NCBI RefSeq assembly: GCF_001811505.1
Contig: NZ_KV804992.1
Coordinates: forward strand, 1-41,091
Length of the DNA stretch: 41,091 bases
From: Streptococcus sp. HMSC034E03
Lineage (GTDB): Bacteria; Bacillota; Bacilli; Lactobacillales; Streptococcaceae
Direction of reading: 5' to 3'
The position numbers and the translations under genes were made by a program. Positions 1 to 9,824 of this stretch are shown here, piece by piece (within the stretch, counting starts at the first letter, position 1; each line of letters starts with the position of its first letter). The notes under the pieces were generated by a model. That model had not been told where the DNA came from and did not search any database. It saw only the letters and a program-made list of their open reading frames with translations.

Positions 1-3000
1 CCATCTGGTTTCTTAGGCGTTACAATCGCATCTCCATTTGGTTTACGATCAATTTCAATCTTACCTGGTTTTTCAGTTACTGGTGTTTCTGGTGATGTTA
101 CTGTTACTTTTACAGGGACTTCTTCTTCTGATCCATCTGGGTATCTTACGAGAACTTTTCCTGTTACTTCTTCACCTGGAGTCTTATCTGCTGGAATGGT
201 TACAGTGACTTTACCATCTTTATCTACTGTGATTCCTGGTGTGCCACTTGTGTAAGTTGTTCCATCTGGAATTTTCTTACCATTCGCTTCTTTTACTGGA
301 ATCTCTACTGATGTTCCTGGTTTGCCACTTCCATCGTCATACTTAGGTGTGTAATCATCTTTATTTGGACGTCCTACGACTACTGGAACATTTACTGTAT
401 CATGTGAACCATCTGGGTATGTAACTTTAACTACAGCATTTCCTACATTACCTGATGTTTTTGTTGACGGTTTGCTTTCTACCGTTAAAGTTCCTGGACC
501 AAAGTTTTGTACTTTTGCCTTCACTTCATCATCTGTAATGTTATGGTTATACGGAACTGTTAATGTTTCGCCTGTTGGATTGTATTTGTCAGTTTGATCC
601 TGAACAGTGATTCTTATTGTTTTTGTTGATGGCGTATTGTTCTTATCGTACGCTGTAATTTTTACAGTATAGAATCCTGTCTTAGCGTTCGTAGTTCCTG
701 TAATTTGGCCATTTTCGTATTTTAATCCTTGTGGTAAATTGCTTACCTGAATTGGATTATTATCACGCATTCCAACACCACCTGTATTATCTACAGCTGT
801 TACAGGGATTGGAGTAATTGGTTCGTTTTTAGTTACCGTTGCGCTTTCTGCTGTAATTGTTGGGCCTGTTACGTCTTTTACTGTAACTGGTACATTTACA
901 GTATCACTTGATCCATCTGGATATGTAACTTTAACTACAGCATTACCTGCATCCCCTGCTGTTGCAGTTGAAGTTGGTTTGCTTTCTACTGTTAATGTTC
1001 CAGGGCCAAAGTTTTGTACTTTTGCTTTTACTGCTTCATCTGTAATTGCTTGACCTTGGTTTACTGTCAATGAATCGCCTGTTGGATTGTATTTGTCAGC
1101 TTGATCTTGAACAGTAATTCTGATTGATTTTTCTGAAGCATTATTATTTTTATCATATGCTTTGATTTTTACAGTATAGTAACCTGTCTTAGCGTTCGTA
1201 GTTCCTGTAATTTGACCCTTTTCATATTTCAATCCTTGTGGTAAATTGCTTACCTCTATTGGATTATTATCGCGCATTCCAACCCCACCTGTATTATCTA
1301 CAGCTGTTACTGGAATTGGCGTGATTGGTTCGTTTTTAGTTACTGTCGCGCTTTCCGCTGCAATTGTTGGTGGAATCTTGTCACTCGGCGTTACTTCGAA
1401 AGTAAATGTTACATCATTAGCTTTATTGCCTGCATTATCAGTAGCTTTAAAAGTAATTGTATTAGTCTTACCAACATCTTCTGCTGTTGTTGTAATCGTA
1501 ATAGTTCTTACTTTTTCGGTATCAGTATCTTTCACGTTAGTTGCACTAGCTTGTGAATTAACCAATCTACTACCATATTTTGTTGTGAAATCATCAGCAT
1601 TAAGATTAACATGTTTATCATCTCTTGCTGTTACTGTGAATGTTACAGTTTGTCCTTCAACTACTGTTTGCTTAGCTGGTGAAATTTCTAATGTTGGAGC
1701 TTGTGTGTCTGGTGCTTCTGTTGGAGTAACTGGCTCACTTTTATCAGAAGTTACTGTTCCACCATTATTTACAACTGTTGCAGCTGTAATAGGTTTTCCT
1801 GGTAGAGCTCCTGTAACTGTAACTGTCGCAGTTTCTCCATTAGTTGTTCCAGTTCCGATAACTGTATCACCATCGTAAAGGTTAACTGTCGAACCGTTTG
1901 GCACTCCACTTCCAACATTAACCGTAATTTGTTGACCTGTTAAACCTTTTTTGTTAGCAACATCTGTTGTAATAGCTGGTTTTTTAGGTTTAACGATTAA
2001 TGTAACTGTTCCATCTGAACCTGAATTAGCGTCAGTTGATTTAGAGCCGTCTTTATAAGTGGCAATAGAAGTATACTTGAATACTCCGGCTTGCGCTGTA
2101 CTTGGTGAATTATCACCTGCCCAACTCCAGCTCATACCTGAAGGGAAAGTTCCGTCTTTTCCATGTTTAACATAACCTGAAGATACAGGATTTATTGGGT
2201 CTCCTGCGTAATCTCCTACTGTTTTTGTAACTGTTAAACCTTGAATTGGGTCTTTTGGTGCCTCTGGGTCTGCTTGTAAACTAGTGCCTGTTGCCCCCAT
2301 AATATAGGACTGATTAGTAGTTCTTCCGTATGTCACTGAGGCTGCATAAACACGACCATATTGAGCTGCTTCTTCAGCAGTAACATCATCTCTTAGTCTA
2401 ACCTTGGCATGCATGTGCATTGCATAATCGGAACTTTCTTGTCCAGTCTTAACTCCAAAATAATATGATGCCCCTGGATAGCCACCGTTTTTATTTTTTG
2501 TAAGAGTATTTAAGACAGGGTCTTTCTCGTTGTTTTTGAAGACAGACCATCTTTGGTTATCACGAGTTACCCCAGAAGATGGATCATAGATTGTTCGTTT
2601 ATCACCATTAAAGATATTATAGTTCTGTTCCCATACTTTAGATGTAGGTATATAGGCTGTATTTCCATATGGAGTAAAGCCTTGGAACCCATCAGAAAGT
2701 CTTCTACCACCAGTATTTTGGTAACGTGTAAAACTCAAATCTTTCACCGTGTTAGACGAGTGCATGATATTAAAAGGAGCTTGGAAATAATATTCTTGCT
2801 GATATGAAGCCTTTGTCATCCTTTTTCCATCATTATTGAAGAAGACATCATAGACGATCCATTTACCTTCGCTATCTTGTACATAGGTTGCCTTAATATC
2901 AGTCTTATTTTTAGTGAATTCCGGATTATCATTTATTGTTTTTTGCCCACCGTTCTCTTTCGGATCGACAGAAGCAAAATACTTGATATTGGTTAAAGCA

Positions 3001-3908
3001 CCTTGATTAATTTGACCATTTGCTCTAAAACCTGTTCCCTGTCCCATACTTTGACCATTACGTGGATCATGAGAACCTGAAGTCAAACGATTACGTGCAA
3101 TCATAACAGAACTTTCGTTACGTTTGATGACACGATTCATATCCTCAACATCACGAAGGCTAACTTCTACACCACCAAATGCAGACTTGGCTACTGCAAC
3201 TTGGGCGATAGCTTTTTCCAAGATTTCACGTGTCAAGTCATTCTCAGGTGTTTGGGCGATAGTCTGCTCCAAATGTTCAATAGATAATTTGAGACTAGCT
3301 TTAGCTTTTTCCAGTTGCTCAGCATTAGTATTTTCTGAAGTTTCCTCAGACTTAGCTGAAATTTCTGGAGTTGGCTTCGCTACTTCTGGCTTGATTTCCG
3401 GAGTTGCTTCCTGTGTACTTTCACCATTTTTATCTTCTTTGCCTTGAGATACTTCCACTGCTCGTAGCTGGTCCAAAACATTGGTCAAGCGAGCTACTAA
3501 AGCGTCCACTTCTTCTTGACTCACTTTTGAATCAGCGAGAGTCTGTTCAGCCTTAACAAGTTCTTCCTTGGCAGTAACCAAAAGATCTGCATTCGCAGTT
3601 TCCTTGACGTGAAGCTGGTCTTTGATCTGTGCCACAAGCTGACTTGCAGTAGCTGTATCCACTTTTACAGAACTAGCAAGCTCTTTCTTATCCTGCGATG
3701 CTAGCGGACTAGTATCTTGGGTTAAAGCCTCTACATGAGGCTGGTCGACAGGTGTTACGCTATCCGCACTAACGACACGCGCACCCAAAAACATCAGTGC
3801 TGCAACAGCAACTGAAGCCGCACCAAAGCTATATTTACGAATAGAAAAGCGTAAAACTTTTTCTCGTTTCTGGCGTTCGATACGACTCATGGATGATTTT
3901 TTATCCAT
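1..3908 (-). CDS. YSIRK-type cell-wall surface adhesin with Ig/Rib modules (partial, C-terminus off window)
   Basis: The visible part is 1302 codons, open to the left edge. The start at 3908 follows a strong AAGGAG seven bases upstream. Residues 21-42 carry a YSIRK-type export motif (FSIRKYSFGAAS) and the signal peptide probably ends near VSA-48. A helical, charged stretch (about 55-240, FIVAR-like and Glu/Lys rich) follows, then a folded region at about 265-540 with many aromatic residues that is probably the ligand-binding domain. After about residue 545 come beta-sandwich repeats: a bacterial Ig-like domain, a domain with VEGQTVTFTVTARDD, and two 169-residue modules pairing an Ig-like domain with a Rib-like domain (motif VKVTYPDGS). 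The Pro/Lys-rich end suggests that more Rib repeats and an LPXTG anchor lie outside the window. Family knowledge: such proteins are sorted to the septum and attached by sortase. The ligand cannot be told from sequence, and I give no gene name. Confidence 0.93.
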   Translation of the reverse strand, partial: MDKKSSMSRIERQKREKVLRFSIRKYSFGAASVAVAALMFLGARVVSADSVTPVDQPHVEALTQDTSPLASQDKKELASSVKVDTATASQLVAQIKDQLHVKETANADLLVTAKEELVKAEQTLADSKVSQEEVDALVARLTNVLDQLRAVEVSQGKEDKNGESTQEATPEIKPEVAKPTPEISAKSEETSENTNAEQLEKAKASLKLSIEHLEQTIAQTPENDLTREILEKAIAQVAVAKSAFGGVEVSLRDVEDMNRVIKRNESSVMIARNRLTSGSHDPRNGQSMGQGTGFRANGQINQGALTNIKYFASVDPKENGGQKTINDNPEFTKNKTDIKATYVQDSEGKWIVYDVFFNNDGKRMTKASYQQEYYFQAPFNIMHSSNTVKDLSFTRYQNTGGRRLSDGFQGFTPYGNTAYIPTSKVWEQNYNIFNGDKRTIYDPSSGVTRDNQRWSVFKNNEKDPVLNTLTKNKNGGYPGASYYFGVKTGQESSDYAMHMHAKVRLRDDVTAEEAAQYGRVYAASVTYGRTTNQSYIMGATGTSLQADPEAPKDPIQGLTVTKTVGDYAGDPINPVSSGYVKHGKDGTFPSGMSWSWAGDNSPSTAQAGVFKYTSIATYKDGSKSTDANSGSDGTVTLIVKPKKPAITTDVANKKGLTGQQITVNVGSGVPNGSTVNLYDGDTVIGTGTTNGETATVTVTGALPGKPITAATVVNNGGTVTSDKSEPVTPTEAPDTQAPTLEISPAKQTVVEGQTVTFTVTARDDKHVNLNADDFTTKYGSRLVNSQASATNVKDTDTEKVRTITITTTAEDVGKTNTITFKATDNAGNKANDVTFTFEVTPSDKIPPTIAAESATVTKNEPITPIPVTAVDNTGGVGMRDNNPIEVSNLPQGLKYEKGQITGTTNAKTGYYTVKIKAYDKNNNASEKSIRITVQDQADKYNPTGDSLTVNQGQAITDEAVKAKVQNFGPGTLTVESKPTSTATAGDAGNAVVKVTYPDGSSDTVNVPVTVKDVTGPTITAESATVTKNEPITPIPVTAVDNTGGVGMRDNNPIQVSNLPQGLKYENGQITGTTNAKTGFYTVKITAYDKNNTPSTKTIRITVQDQTDKYNPTGETLTVPYNHNITDDEVKAKVQNFGPGTLTVESKPSTKTSGNVGNAVVKVTYPDGSHDTVNVPVVVGRPNKDDYTPKYDDGSGKPGTSVEIPVKEANGKKIPDGTTYTSGTPGITVDKDGKVTVTIPADKTPGEEVTGKVLVRYPDGSEEEVPVKVTVTSPETPVTEKPGKIEIDRKPNGDAIVTPKKPD
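373..1389 (-). repeat. Two tandem copies of a ~507-bp Ig+Rib module inside the adhesin
   Basis: Copy at 883-1389 and copy at 373-882 run head to tail. Matching landmarks lie 507 bp apart in the Ig-like half (for example 681/1188 and 821/1328) and 504 bp apart in the Rib half, because one copy has an extra codon in a Thr/Ala stretch. Each encodes about 169 residues. The copies differ at scattered bases, so they are diverged, not freshly duplicated. Copy number is likely to vary between strains by recombination. Confidence 0.9.
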
Positions 3909-3988
3909 TCTATTGTCTCCTTTTTTTGAATTTGCTCACCTAAAACACATATTGTTTATATTCACAGGCAAAGCTATCCAAGTATAAT

Positions 3989-4016
3989 TTTATACTTTTT
4001 ATTGGGAATATGCAAA
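3989..4016 (-). promoter_or_regulatory. Candidate promoter of the adhesin gene
   Basis: On the minus strand TTTGCA (4011-4016) and TATAAA (3989-3994) are separated by 16 bases. The -10 lies in an inverted repeat (AAGTATAA-N2-TTATACTT). It leaves an untranslated leader of about 75 bases. Both hexamers are imperfect, so this is a candidate only. Confidence 0.45.
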
Positions 4017-4540
4017 CTATTTATCGCTTAAATCAAACTTTTTTTAGTTTTTATGCATCTAAAACATTTATATAGTATTTATACTTGATTCACCCTCTAA
4101 TTTTCTTCGGTTTTATTGAATCATCTTGATACTTTTCATTCTTCAACTCATTAAAAATAAATCATATTTAAAATATCACTCAAACGATTGGCATTATTAT
4201 CGGCGCTTCATTTTTATTATTTTGTCTTTAAAGTTTGTTTTATTTTAAAAAAATTCGAAATAAATTGTATATAAGTTATTTACCTTTTATCCTTCTAAAT
4301 AAAACTGGAGTTTTTCCTTTCTGTAGAATAAATCCGTTGTAGCTTATCGTATTAGTTGTTTCATAGTACAATACATTTCTCGAGGATAACGAATGGTAAG
4401 TGCTCAATACCACCCAAATAAAAGCGTTGAGTCAGTCAATTAAGCTCTAAAACTCATCTTAAAACAGCATCAAATTCTTTCCATCACGACAGTTAACGGA
4501 ATTCAACAGCTTGTCTGATATGTTTTTTTATACAATAACT
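4017..4540. other. AT-rich gene-free stretch
   Basis: This lies between the adhesin promoter and the hairpin behind ciaH. I find no convincing reading frame or RNA gene. A short minus-strand frame around 4260-4450 reads like protein but has no start, no ribosome site and interrupting stops. The stretch may hold decayed DNA. Confidence 0.4.
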
Positions 4541-4599
4541 AAAAGGCTGCGACTAGAAAAGCGATATTTGACCTACCACTTTCTAATTCACAGCCTTTT
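4541..4599 (-). terminator. Hairpin behind ciaH
   Basis: AAAAGGCTG at 4541 pairs with CAGCCTTTT ending at 4599, and the arms continue inward with CTAGAAA and TTTCTA. It starts one base after the ciaH stop. The T-tract is short (TTTT then mixed bases), so termination may be partial. Confidence 0.6.
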
Positions 4600-4600
4600 C

Positions 4601-5935
4601 TCATTTATTTTTACGCTTGGATGGTGTTTGGATAGCGATCTTTACTTCAAAAATCGTACCATGTGGTTTGTTATCCTTAACACTGATGGTTCCTTTAAGA
4701 GCATCGACAATTTGTTTGGCTAAAGACAAACCTAACCCAAAGCCACCTTTTTGACGAGTACGAGCCTTGTCAACTCGATAAAAGCGATCAAAAATTTTCT
4801 TTTTATCTGCTGCAGAAATACCGATTCCATCGTCAGCCACTGACAAATAGAGAGTACGCTCTGTCGCAGCGATTACAAAATGAATTTCTCCATCTTCTTC
4901 AGTATACTTGACAGCATTGTCAAACAAGATAGTCATCAGTTGCTTAAGAAGAAGCTTGTCTGTTATGATGGTCCGATGAATTCGATTTTCAAAATGAAAA
5001 ACGCGGTTATTTTCAGATGCAATCATTTCATAGTTGGTAAATGTTGTGTTGAAGAAATCTGGCTGCACTTCTCCTAATTCAGGCTTTATCCCATCATCAC
5101 GACGGGCTAGATTGAGAAGATTGGTTGTTAACAATCTCATGTTCCGAACTTCTTCTAAACTAGAAGCAATACTCTCACTTGATTCCATAATGGTTGCCTC
5201 AGGTTTTCTGAAAAGAGTTTCCAAGCGATTTTGAAGAACAGCAAGTGGAGTTCGTAGCTCATGACTGGCATTTTCCACAAAGCTCTGTTGCTTTTGCATA
5301 CTCTCAAGCAAGGGTTTGACACTAACACGAGCAAGATAAAGACTAGCTATGAGTGATAAAATCCAGAAGCTGGCCATAACGACTACGATTAATTGCTCAT
5401 GGTTTTGACTGATTTGTTCCAGCTGACTGGTATTAATCAGAACAGCGGCATACTTAATATTGGTCGAGACTGATTCTATATTCATTTCAGTCAAGATTAC
5501 TCGATAAATCTCATCCTGCCCGTAACTATTCTGAACATGAAGCTGGCGGATATGGTTTAAATCCTTTTTATTAAAAGTAATCCTGTCAAGCCCTAAAAAT
5601 CGGTTTCCAGTCACTAATTGATTCAAATTTGCATCCAACAATATCACTTCTGTATTGGAACTGATCGTTGGTTTTTTATCCGTTGACGAAGGAACGGATT
5701 GACTATTGAGATCTTTGACTTCATCTGTTGCACGGTTGACAGCCAACTGGATGACATCTTGAGGATTGCCACTGAGAGATAGAAGCTTCTCATCCACCGA
5801 GGTGTAGAGACTGGAGTGCATAACCTGCAAGATAATCAAGGTCATAGCAGAAAAAATCAGCGTAAATACTCCAAAGTTACGGATAAAATAACTGAAATCC
5901 TCTGCATACCAATTCTTTTTGAATTTATTAAACAT
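4601..5935 (-). CDS. ciaH: CiaH sensor histidine kinase
   Basis: 444 residues, full length for CiaH. Transmembrane segments at about 22-42 and 182-202 bracket an extracytoplasmic sensor loop of about 140 residues. The HisKA motif SHELRTP holds the phospho-acceptor His225. The ATPase domain shows the N box with Asn340, DDGIGIS at 368-374 and GGFGLGL at 397-403, so all catalytic blocks are present. It forms a two-component system with the preceding gene: its ATG overlaps the ciaR stop by eight bases, implying translational coupling. Known role in pneumococcus: control of competence, beta-lactam tolerance and envelope stress through CiaR phosphorylation. I see no lesion. Confidence 0.96.
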   Translation of the reverse strand: MFNKFKKNWYAEDFSYFIRNFGVFTLIFSAMTLIILQVMHSSLYTSVDEKLLSLSGNPQDVIQLAVNRATDEVKDLNSQSVPSSTDKKPTISSNTEVILLDANLNQLVTGNRFLGLDRITFNKKDLNHIRQLHVQNSYGQDEIYRVILTEMNIESVSTNIKYAAVLINTSQLEQISQNHEQLIVVVMASFWILSLIASLYLARVSVKPLLESMQKQQSFVENASHELRTPLAVLQNRLETLFRKPEATIMESSESIASSLEEVRNMRLLTTNLLNLARRDDGIKPELGEVQPDFFNTTFTNYEMIASENNRVFHFENRIHRTIITDKLLLKQLMTILFDNAVKYTEEDGEIHFVIAATERTLYLSVADDGIGISAADKKKIFDRFYRVDKARTRQKGGFGLGLSLAKQIVDALKGTISVKDNKPHGTIFEVKIAIQTPSKRKNK

Positions 5936-6599
5936 GTTTTAAAATATACCCAACACTACGCAAGGTTTGGAGGTTTTCAGCAAAGACTGAGCCCTTTAAT
6001 TTCTTACGAACTTTTGACACATAGACTTCTACTACGGAGATGGTTGTGTCACTATCGAATCCCCACAAACGGTCAAAAATCTGGGTTTTGGGTAAGATTA
6101 CATTTTGATTTTGGAGGAAATAAACCAAGAGATCAAATTCTTTACCTAATAGTTCAACAACAGTATCATTGACTTTAACCTCATTAGTAGATAGATTTAC
6201 AGTCAAATCACCATAAGAAAGAGTATTTTCGTTGAACTTACCAGAACGTTTGAGCAGCGCCTGAATACGCATCTTGAGCTCTTCTAGATAAAATGGTTTT
6301 GTTAGATAATCATCTGCCCCAAGCTCAAATCCATGTCCCTTATCATCGAGACTTTCCTTGGCTGTCATGATCAGAACAGGAGTCGAAATGCCTTTTTCAC
6401 GCAATTCTTTTAAAACTTGGAACCCATTTTTTTCAGGCAACATCAAGTCCAATAGAATCAAATCATAAACACCACTTTCAGCCTCATAAAGACCTTCTTC
6501 TCCATCAAAAACCTGCATGACATCTGCAAAATCATCCAAGAAATCAAATACTGAATTAGACAGGCCTAGGTCATCTTCCACTAATAGAATTTTGATCAT
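5928..6599 (-). CDS. ciaR: CiaR response regulator
   Basis: 223 residues from the ATG at 6599; the open frame extends further upstream, but this ATG has AAGGAGG eight to nine bases before it and matches the family N-terminus ([10 protein letters not shown]). The receiver domain (1-120) has the acidic pair at 9-10, phospho-acceptor Asp51, Thr79 and Lys101. The C-terminal winged-helix DNA-binding domain of the OmpR type covers about 125-223. CiaR binds direct repeats of the type NTTAAG-N5-WTTAAG, and its own promoter here contains such a repeat. It is cotranscribed with ciaH. Confidence 0.96.
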   Translation of the reverse strand: MIKILLVEDDLGLSNSVFDFLDDFADVMQVFDGEEGLYEAESGVYDLILLDLMLPEKNGFQVLKELREKGISTPVLIMTAKESLDDKGHGFELGADDYLTKPFYLEELKMRIQALLKRSGKFNENTLSYGDLTVNLSTNEVKVNDTVVELLGKEFDLLVYFLQNQNVILPKTQIFDRLWGFDSDTTISVVEVYVSKVRKKLKGSVFAENLQTLRSVGYILKHV

Positions 6600-6623
6600 C
6601 AAAAATTCCTCCTTATTATACCT

Positions 6624-6656
6624 ATTATAGCAAAAATATCTTAAAAAAAACTCAAC
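6624..6656 (-). promoter_or_regulatory. ciaRH promoter with CiaR-like direct repeat
   Basis: Reading the minus strand: GTTGAG (6651-6656), five T, TTTAAG (6640-6645), ten bases, TATAAT (6624-6629). This fits the published CiaR consensus NTTAAG-N5-WTTAAG with one mismatch and replaces a usual -35 box, consistent with autoregulation. The distal half-site overlaps one arm of the pepN terminator. A second TATAAT at 6615-6620 sits too close to the ribosome site to serve as -10. Confidence 0.7.
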
Positions 6657-6690
6657 TTCCCTTGTTTTTCCTAGAGAAAGTTGAGTTTTT
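6646..6690 (-). terminator. Terminator between pepN and ciaR
   Basis: A 13-base perfect stem (6646-6658 with 6678-6690; arms AAAAACTCAACTT and AAGTTGAGTTTTT) with a 19-base loop and a run of T on the minus strand. It begins 25 bases after the pepN stop. Confidence 0.85.
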
Positions 6691-6714
6691 GTCATCTAGT
6701 TAGACTAGAATCTT

Positions 6715-9261
6715 TTAAGCTTTGCTAAATTGAACAACAGCTGCTTCAACTGCTGCTTTTTCACGTTTAATCAATTCAACGCGTGCTGCGATTTCCTTGA
6801 TTCCCATACCGATGTTACGGCTAAGAGCTAGGTCAGAAAGTTGAGGCTCAAAGAAGGCCTTGTATTCTGCCAAGCGTTGTTCTGTCTTAAATACATGGGC
6901 AGGCAGAATAACAAAGCTATCAAAGCTCATATCTCCACCAAGAGCAGCCTTAATCCAATCCCAATTTTCACGCGCCCAAGCCCAAACTGGTTCCTGAGTT
7001 TCCTTATGACCTAAGAACTGATAATACCATGCAGACAAATCTTGAGGTTTGACCACAAATTTGTCCTTCCAAGAAGCAATCAAGATTTGGATATTATCCG
7101 CATCTGTACTGTAGGCAAGCGCAGCTGCTAATTGACGTTTGAAAACTGCATCTGTTGCGTGAGTATAAGTATCAAGATAAAGTGCTAACAAATCTTTAGT
7201 CTCATGATGTTTCATTTCATTGATGAGAACTTGTGAACGGATAGCTGCTGGAAGGCCTGCAAGATTTTCCTTGTGGGCTGCGAAGATTTGGCTAGCGACT
7301 TGACTAGCTTCTGCATCATTTGAACGAATCATCATCGAAACAGCCAACTGACGAACCAATTCATCCTCATCTGATTCTCCGTCTTTAGCTTCAAAACCAA
7401 GACGGTCATAGTTATGACGAGCCAATTTAGCAACCAATGCTTTGAAGGCTCTTTCAGCTTCTGTACCTTCATCGATAAAGCGCTCAAGGGCAGAAATCAC
7501 TTGAGAAACGGCTGAAACGACGAGGTAAGATTCTTCTTTAGCAAGTTTATCAAGAACTGGGAGCAAGTCAGCATAAGAAATGTGTCCTGCTTCAGCAAGT
7601 AAACGACGTTCTTGAACGATTTGCAGTTTGCTTGTGTTATCAAGTTCAACCAATTCTGAAAGGATAGCATCCAGTAATTGACCTTGATAGTCAGTAATGT
7701 AGTGGGCAGTATTTTCAGTGTTGAGACGAAGAGCTGATTTGTTTTCAGCAAGAAGCGCAGCGTAACCTGGAATTTCGATGCTTTCAGTTTCGAGAGTATC
7801 TGGTAGGCCTTTCCAGTTGCTGTTAAGCGGCACTACCCAAAGACGGTTCTTGTCTTCATGCTCACCGATGAAGAATTGTTTTTGCGAAATCTTCAAAACA
7901 TCATTTTCAACTGTGGCAGTGAGAACTGGGTAACCAGGTTGTTCCAACCAAGAATCCATAAATGCTGCAACATCACGACCTGATGCTTGACCAAGGGCAT
8001 TCCAAAGGTCACGACCAATGGTGTTTCCGTACTGATGTTTTTCAAAATAAGCGTGCAAACCTTTAGCAAAATCAGCATCTCCTAGCCAACGACGAAGCAT
8101 GTGCATAAGACGGCTTCCTTTGGCATAAACGATAGCACCGTCAAAGAGCGTATTGATTTCATCTGGGTGTTTGACTTCGACGTGAACAGATTGAACACCA
8201 TCCGTCGCATCGCGTTCAAGAGCAAGAGATACTCCACCTGTTTGGAAGTCCTCAAAGATATTCCAACTTGGCTCGATAGCATCCACACAGACGTATTCCA
8301 TCATGTTAGCGAAGCTTTCGTTGAGCCACAGGTCATCCCACCACTTCATAGTCACAAGGTTACCGAACCATTGGTGAGCAAGCTCATGGGCAATGACAAG
8401 AGCAACTTGTTGACGGCTGGCAAAAGTAGAATTCTCATCCACAACCAAGTATACTTCACGGTAGGTAACTAGACCCCAGTTTTCCATAGCACCTGCTGAG
8501 AAGTCAGGAAGGGCGATATGAAGAGATTGAGGAATTGGGTACTTGACTCCGTAGTAGTCTTCGTAAAACTCGATAGAACGAACGGCGATATCTAGTGAGA
8601 ACTCAAGGTTTGAAAGTGGATGTGCCTTGGTTGAGTAAACACCTACCAAGGTACCATTTTTAGTTTTAGCCGTTACTCCTTGCAAATCACCAGCTACGAA
8701 AGCCAGCAAATAAGAAGACATGCGAGGTGTTGTCTCAAATTTCCAGATACCTGTTTCCTTACGGTTTTCAACATCAATCTCAGGCATGTTTGACAAGGCC
8801 AATTCGCCTTCTGCTTGGTCAAATCGAAGAGCAAGGTCAAAAGTTGCTTTAGCTTCTGGCTCATCCACACATGGGAAGGCTTCGCGGGCAAAGTGACTCT
8901 CAAACTGAGTAGACAAGACTTCCTTCTTAACACCATCAACTGTGTAGTAAGATGGGTAGATCCCTGTCATGTTGTCTGTGATTTTCCCTGAAAAAGCGAT
9001 GACCAAATCAACTGAACCTGCTTCTGCAAGTTGGATATGAAGGGCTTCGTTTTCGTTATCAAGAGTGAATGGACGAGCTTGAGCTGCTACTTCTACAGAA
9101 GCGATTTCTAAGTCCTTTTGGTGAAGGGAAATACGGTCACTCTTAGCTTGACCAGTAATGGTTACTTTTCCTGAAAACGTCTTAGTCTCACGACTCAAGT
9201 CTAAAAATAAATCATAATGTTCAGGAACAAATGTTTCAATATAATGTTCTACTGCTTGCAT
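6715..9261 (-). CDS. pepN: Aminopeptidase N (M1 family, lysyl aminopeptidase)
   Basis: 848 residues from the ATG at 9261; an adjacent upstream ATG at 9264 is only three bases from AGGAG, so the second is preferred. This is the usual length for streptococcal PepN. Substrate motif GAMEN at 257-261; zinc site HELAH at 292-296 with the third ligand Glu315 in LNES. An N-terminal beta domain, a thermolysin-like domain and an alpha-helical C-terminal half are all present. The enzyme removes N-terminal residues from peptides in the cytoplasm, feeding amino acid supply. It is a single-gene unit with a terminator on each side, next to ciaRH as in pneumococcus. Confidence 0.96.
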   Translation of the reverse strand: MQAVEHYIETFVPEHYDLFLDLSRETKTFSGKVTITGQAKSDRISLHQKDLEIASVEVAAQARPFTLDNENEALHIQLAEAGSVDLVIAFSGKITDNMTGIYPSYYTVDGVKKEVLSTQFESHFAREAFPCVDEPEAKATFDLALRFDQAEGELALSNMPEIDVENRKETGIWKFETTPRMSSYLLAFVAGDLQGVTAKTKNGTLVGVYSTKAHPLSNLEFSLDIAVRSIEFYEDYYGVKYPIPQSLHIALPDFSAGAMENWGLVTYREVYLVVDENSTFASRQQVALVIAHELAHQWFGNLVTMKWWDDLWLNESFANMMEYVCVDAIEPSWNIFEDFQTGGVSLALERDATDGVQSVHVEVKHPDEINTLFDGAIVYAKGSRLMHMLRRWLGDADFAKGLHAYFEKHQYGNTIGRDLWNALGQASGRDVAAFMDSWLEQPGYPVLTATVENDVLKISQKQFFIGEHEDKNRLWVVPLNSNWKGLPDTLETESIEIPGYAALLAENKSALRLNTENTAHYITDYQGQLLDAILSELVELDNTSKLQIVQERRLLAEAGHISYADLLPVLDKLAKEESYLVVSAVSQVISALERFIDEGTEAERAFKALVAKLARHNYDRLGFEAKDGESDEDELVRQLAVSMMIRSNDAEASQVASQIFAAHKENLAGLPAAIRSQVLINEMKHHETKDLLALYLDTYTHATDAVFKRQLAAALAYSTDADNIQILIASWKDKFVVKPQDLSAWYYQFLGHKETQEPVWAWARENWDWIKAALGGDMSFDSFVILPAHVFKTEQRLAEYKAFFEPQLSDLALSRNIGMGIKEIAARVELIKREKAAVEAAVVQFSKA

Positions 9262-9313
9262 CATATTCTCCTATTCTATAATTCTGAGCAAATGCTCTAG
9301 TTCAAACATACCT

Positions 9314-9322
9314 ATTTTATCA
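9314..9322 (-). promoter_or_regulatory. Candidate extended -10 of pepN
   Basis: TGATAAAAT on the minus strand (TG one base before TAAAAT at 9314-9319), about 50 bases before the pepN start. No good -35 is seen; only a T-run lies at that distance. A small GAGCA-TT-TGCTC palindrome lies between it and the gene. Confidence 0.35.
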
Positions 9323-9335
9323 TATTTTAAGTCAG

Positions 9336-9368
9336 AAAAAAGCTTTGGACGGCGATTTCCAAAACTTT
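9336..9368 (-). terminator. Terminator of the 13602-9384 gene unit
   Basis: An 11-base stem (9339-9349 with 9358-9368, one G-U pair on the minus strand) with an eight-base loop, followed by T residues. It lies 16 bases behind the ASCH gene and ends that transcription unit before pepN. Confidence 0.75.
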
Positions 9369-9383
9369 CTTCCTTCTAGTAGT

Positions 9384-9824
9384 CTACAAAGGGTATACCT
9401 TGCGAAATTCTTCCAAAACAACCTTGCTGTCAGGTGTAAAATCCAGACCTGCTTCTCCTAACCAGTCTTTGAAAAAGTCTTCATGAACCTGACGCCAATA
9501 GGCGAGGGATTTGTCACCTTCCCCTTCTTTGAAGGCATGATCAGCAGACACTTGATGGAAAGGCTGAACGGAAACCTTTGTAATTTCAATAATGCAGATA
9601 GCTTGATCCTTACTGTCTAAAATAACATCAAAGGTCCCTTCTTGGGGAAGGGGTTCGTCCTCTACTGCGTAAAGATCGTAAGCTGAGGCAGTTGCTGTTT
9701 TTTCGCCTTTTAAAACCAAATCTGCCAAGAGATCGGCCTCCACTCCAAAGGCCCAGGCATCTATCTCATCACCGATAGAGGGATTGATTTTCTTGTAGAT
9801 ATTCCACATTTCTTGCGGTGTCAT
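9384..9824 (-). CDS. ASCH-domain protein
   Basis: 146 residues. The segment GEKTATAS at about 40-47 is the typical ASCH signature (G-x-K-T-x-T-x-S/R), and the protein ends in a beta-strand with FRKVYPL as in this family. ASCH domains have a PUA-like fold and are suggested to bind RNA or modified nucleosides; one member (YqfB) is an amidohydrolase, but I cannot assign an activity here. Its ATG overlaps the stop of the PEP-barrel gene by four bases (ATGA), so the two are coupled. It is the last gene of its unit. Confidence 0.8.
   Translation of the reverse strand: MTPQEMWNIYKKINPSIGDEIDAWAFGVEADLLADLVLKGEKTATASAYDLYAVEDEPLPQEGTFDVILDSKDQAICIIEITKVSVQPFHQVSADHAFKEGEGDKSLAYWRQVHEDFFKDWLGEAGLDFTPDSKVVLEEFRKVYPL

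Noticed and set aside
1246..1878. A 210-codon open frame on the plus strand opposite the adhesin
   Set aside because: It is the antisense of a Thr/Val-rich repeat region; hydrophobic Val/Ser-rich composition is an artefact, and there is no ribosome site.
4260..4490. A transposase or other gene remnant on the minus strand
   Set aside because: A few dozen protein-like codons can be read, but no family was recognised and no terminal repeats are present.
5928..6695. A longer CiaR of 255 residues
   Set aside because: The extra N-terminus reads through the promoter and the pepN terminator; the ATG at 6599 has the ribosome site and the family start.
8101..8472. A 123-codon plus-strand frame opposite pepN
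   Set aside because: It is antisense to the catalytic domain of an intact aminopeptidase and lacks a ribosome site.
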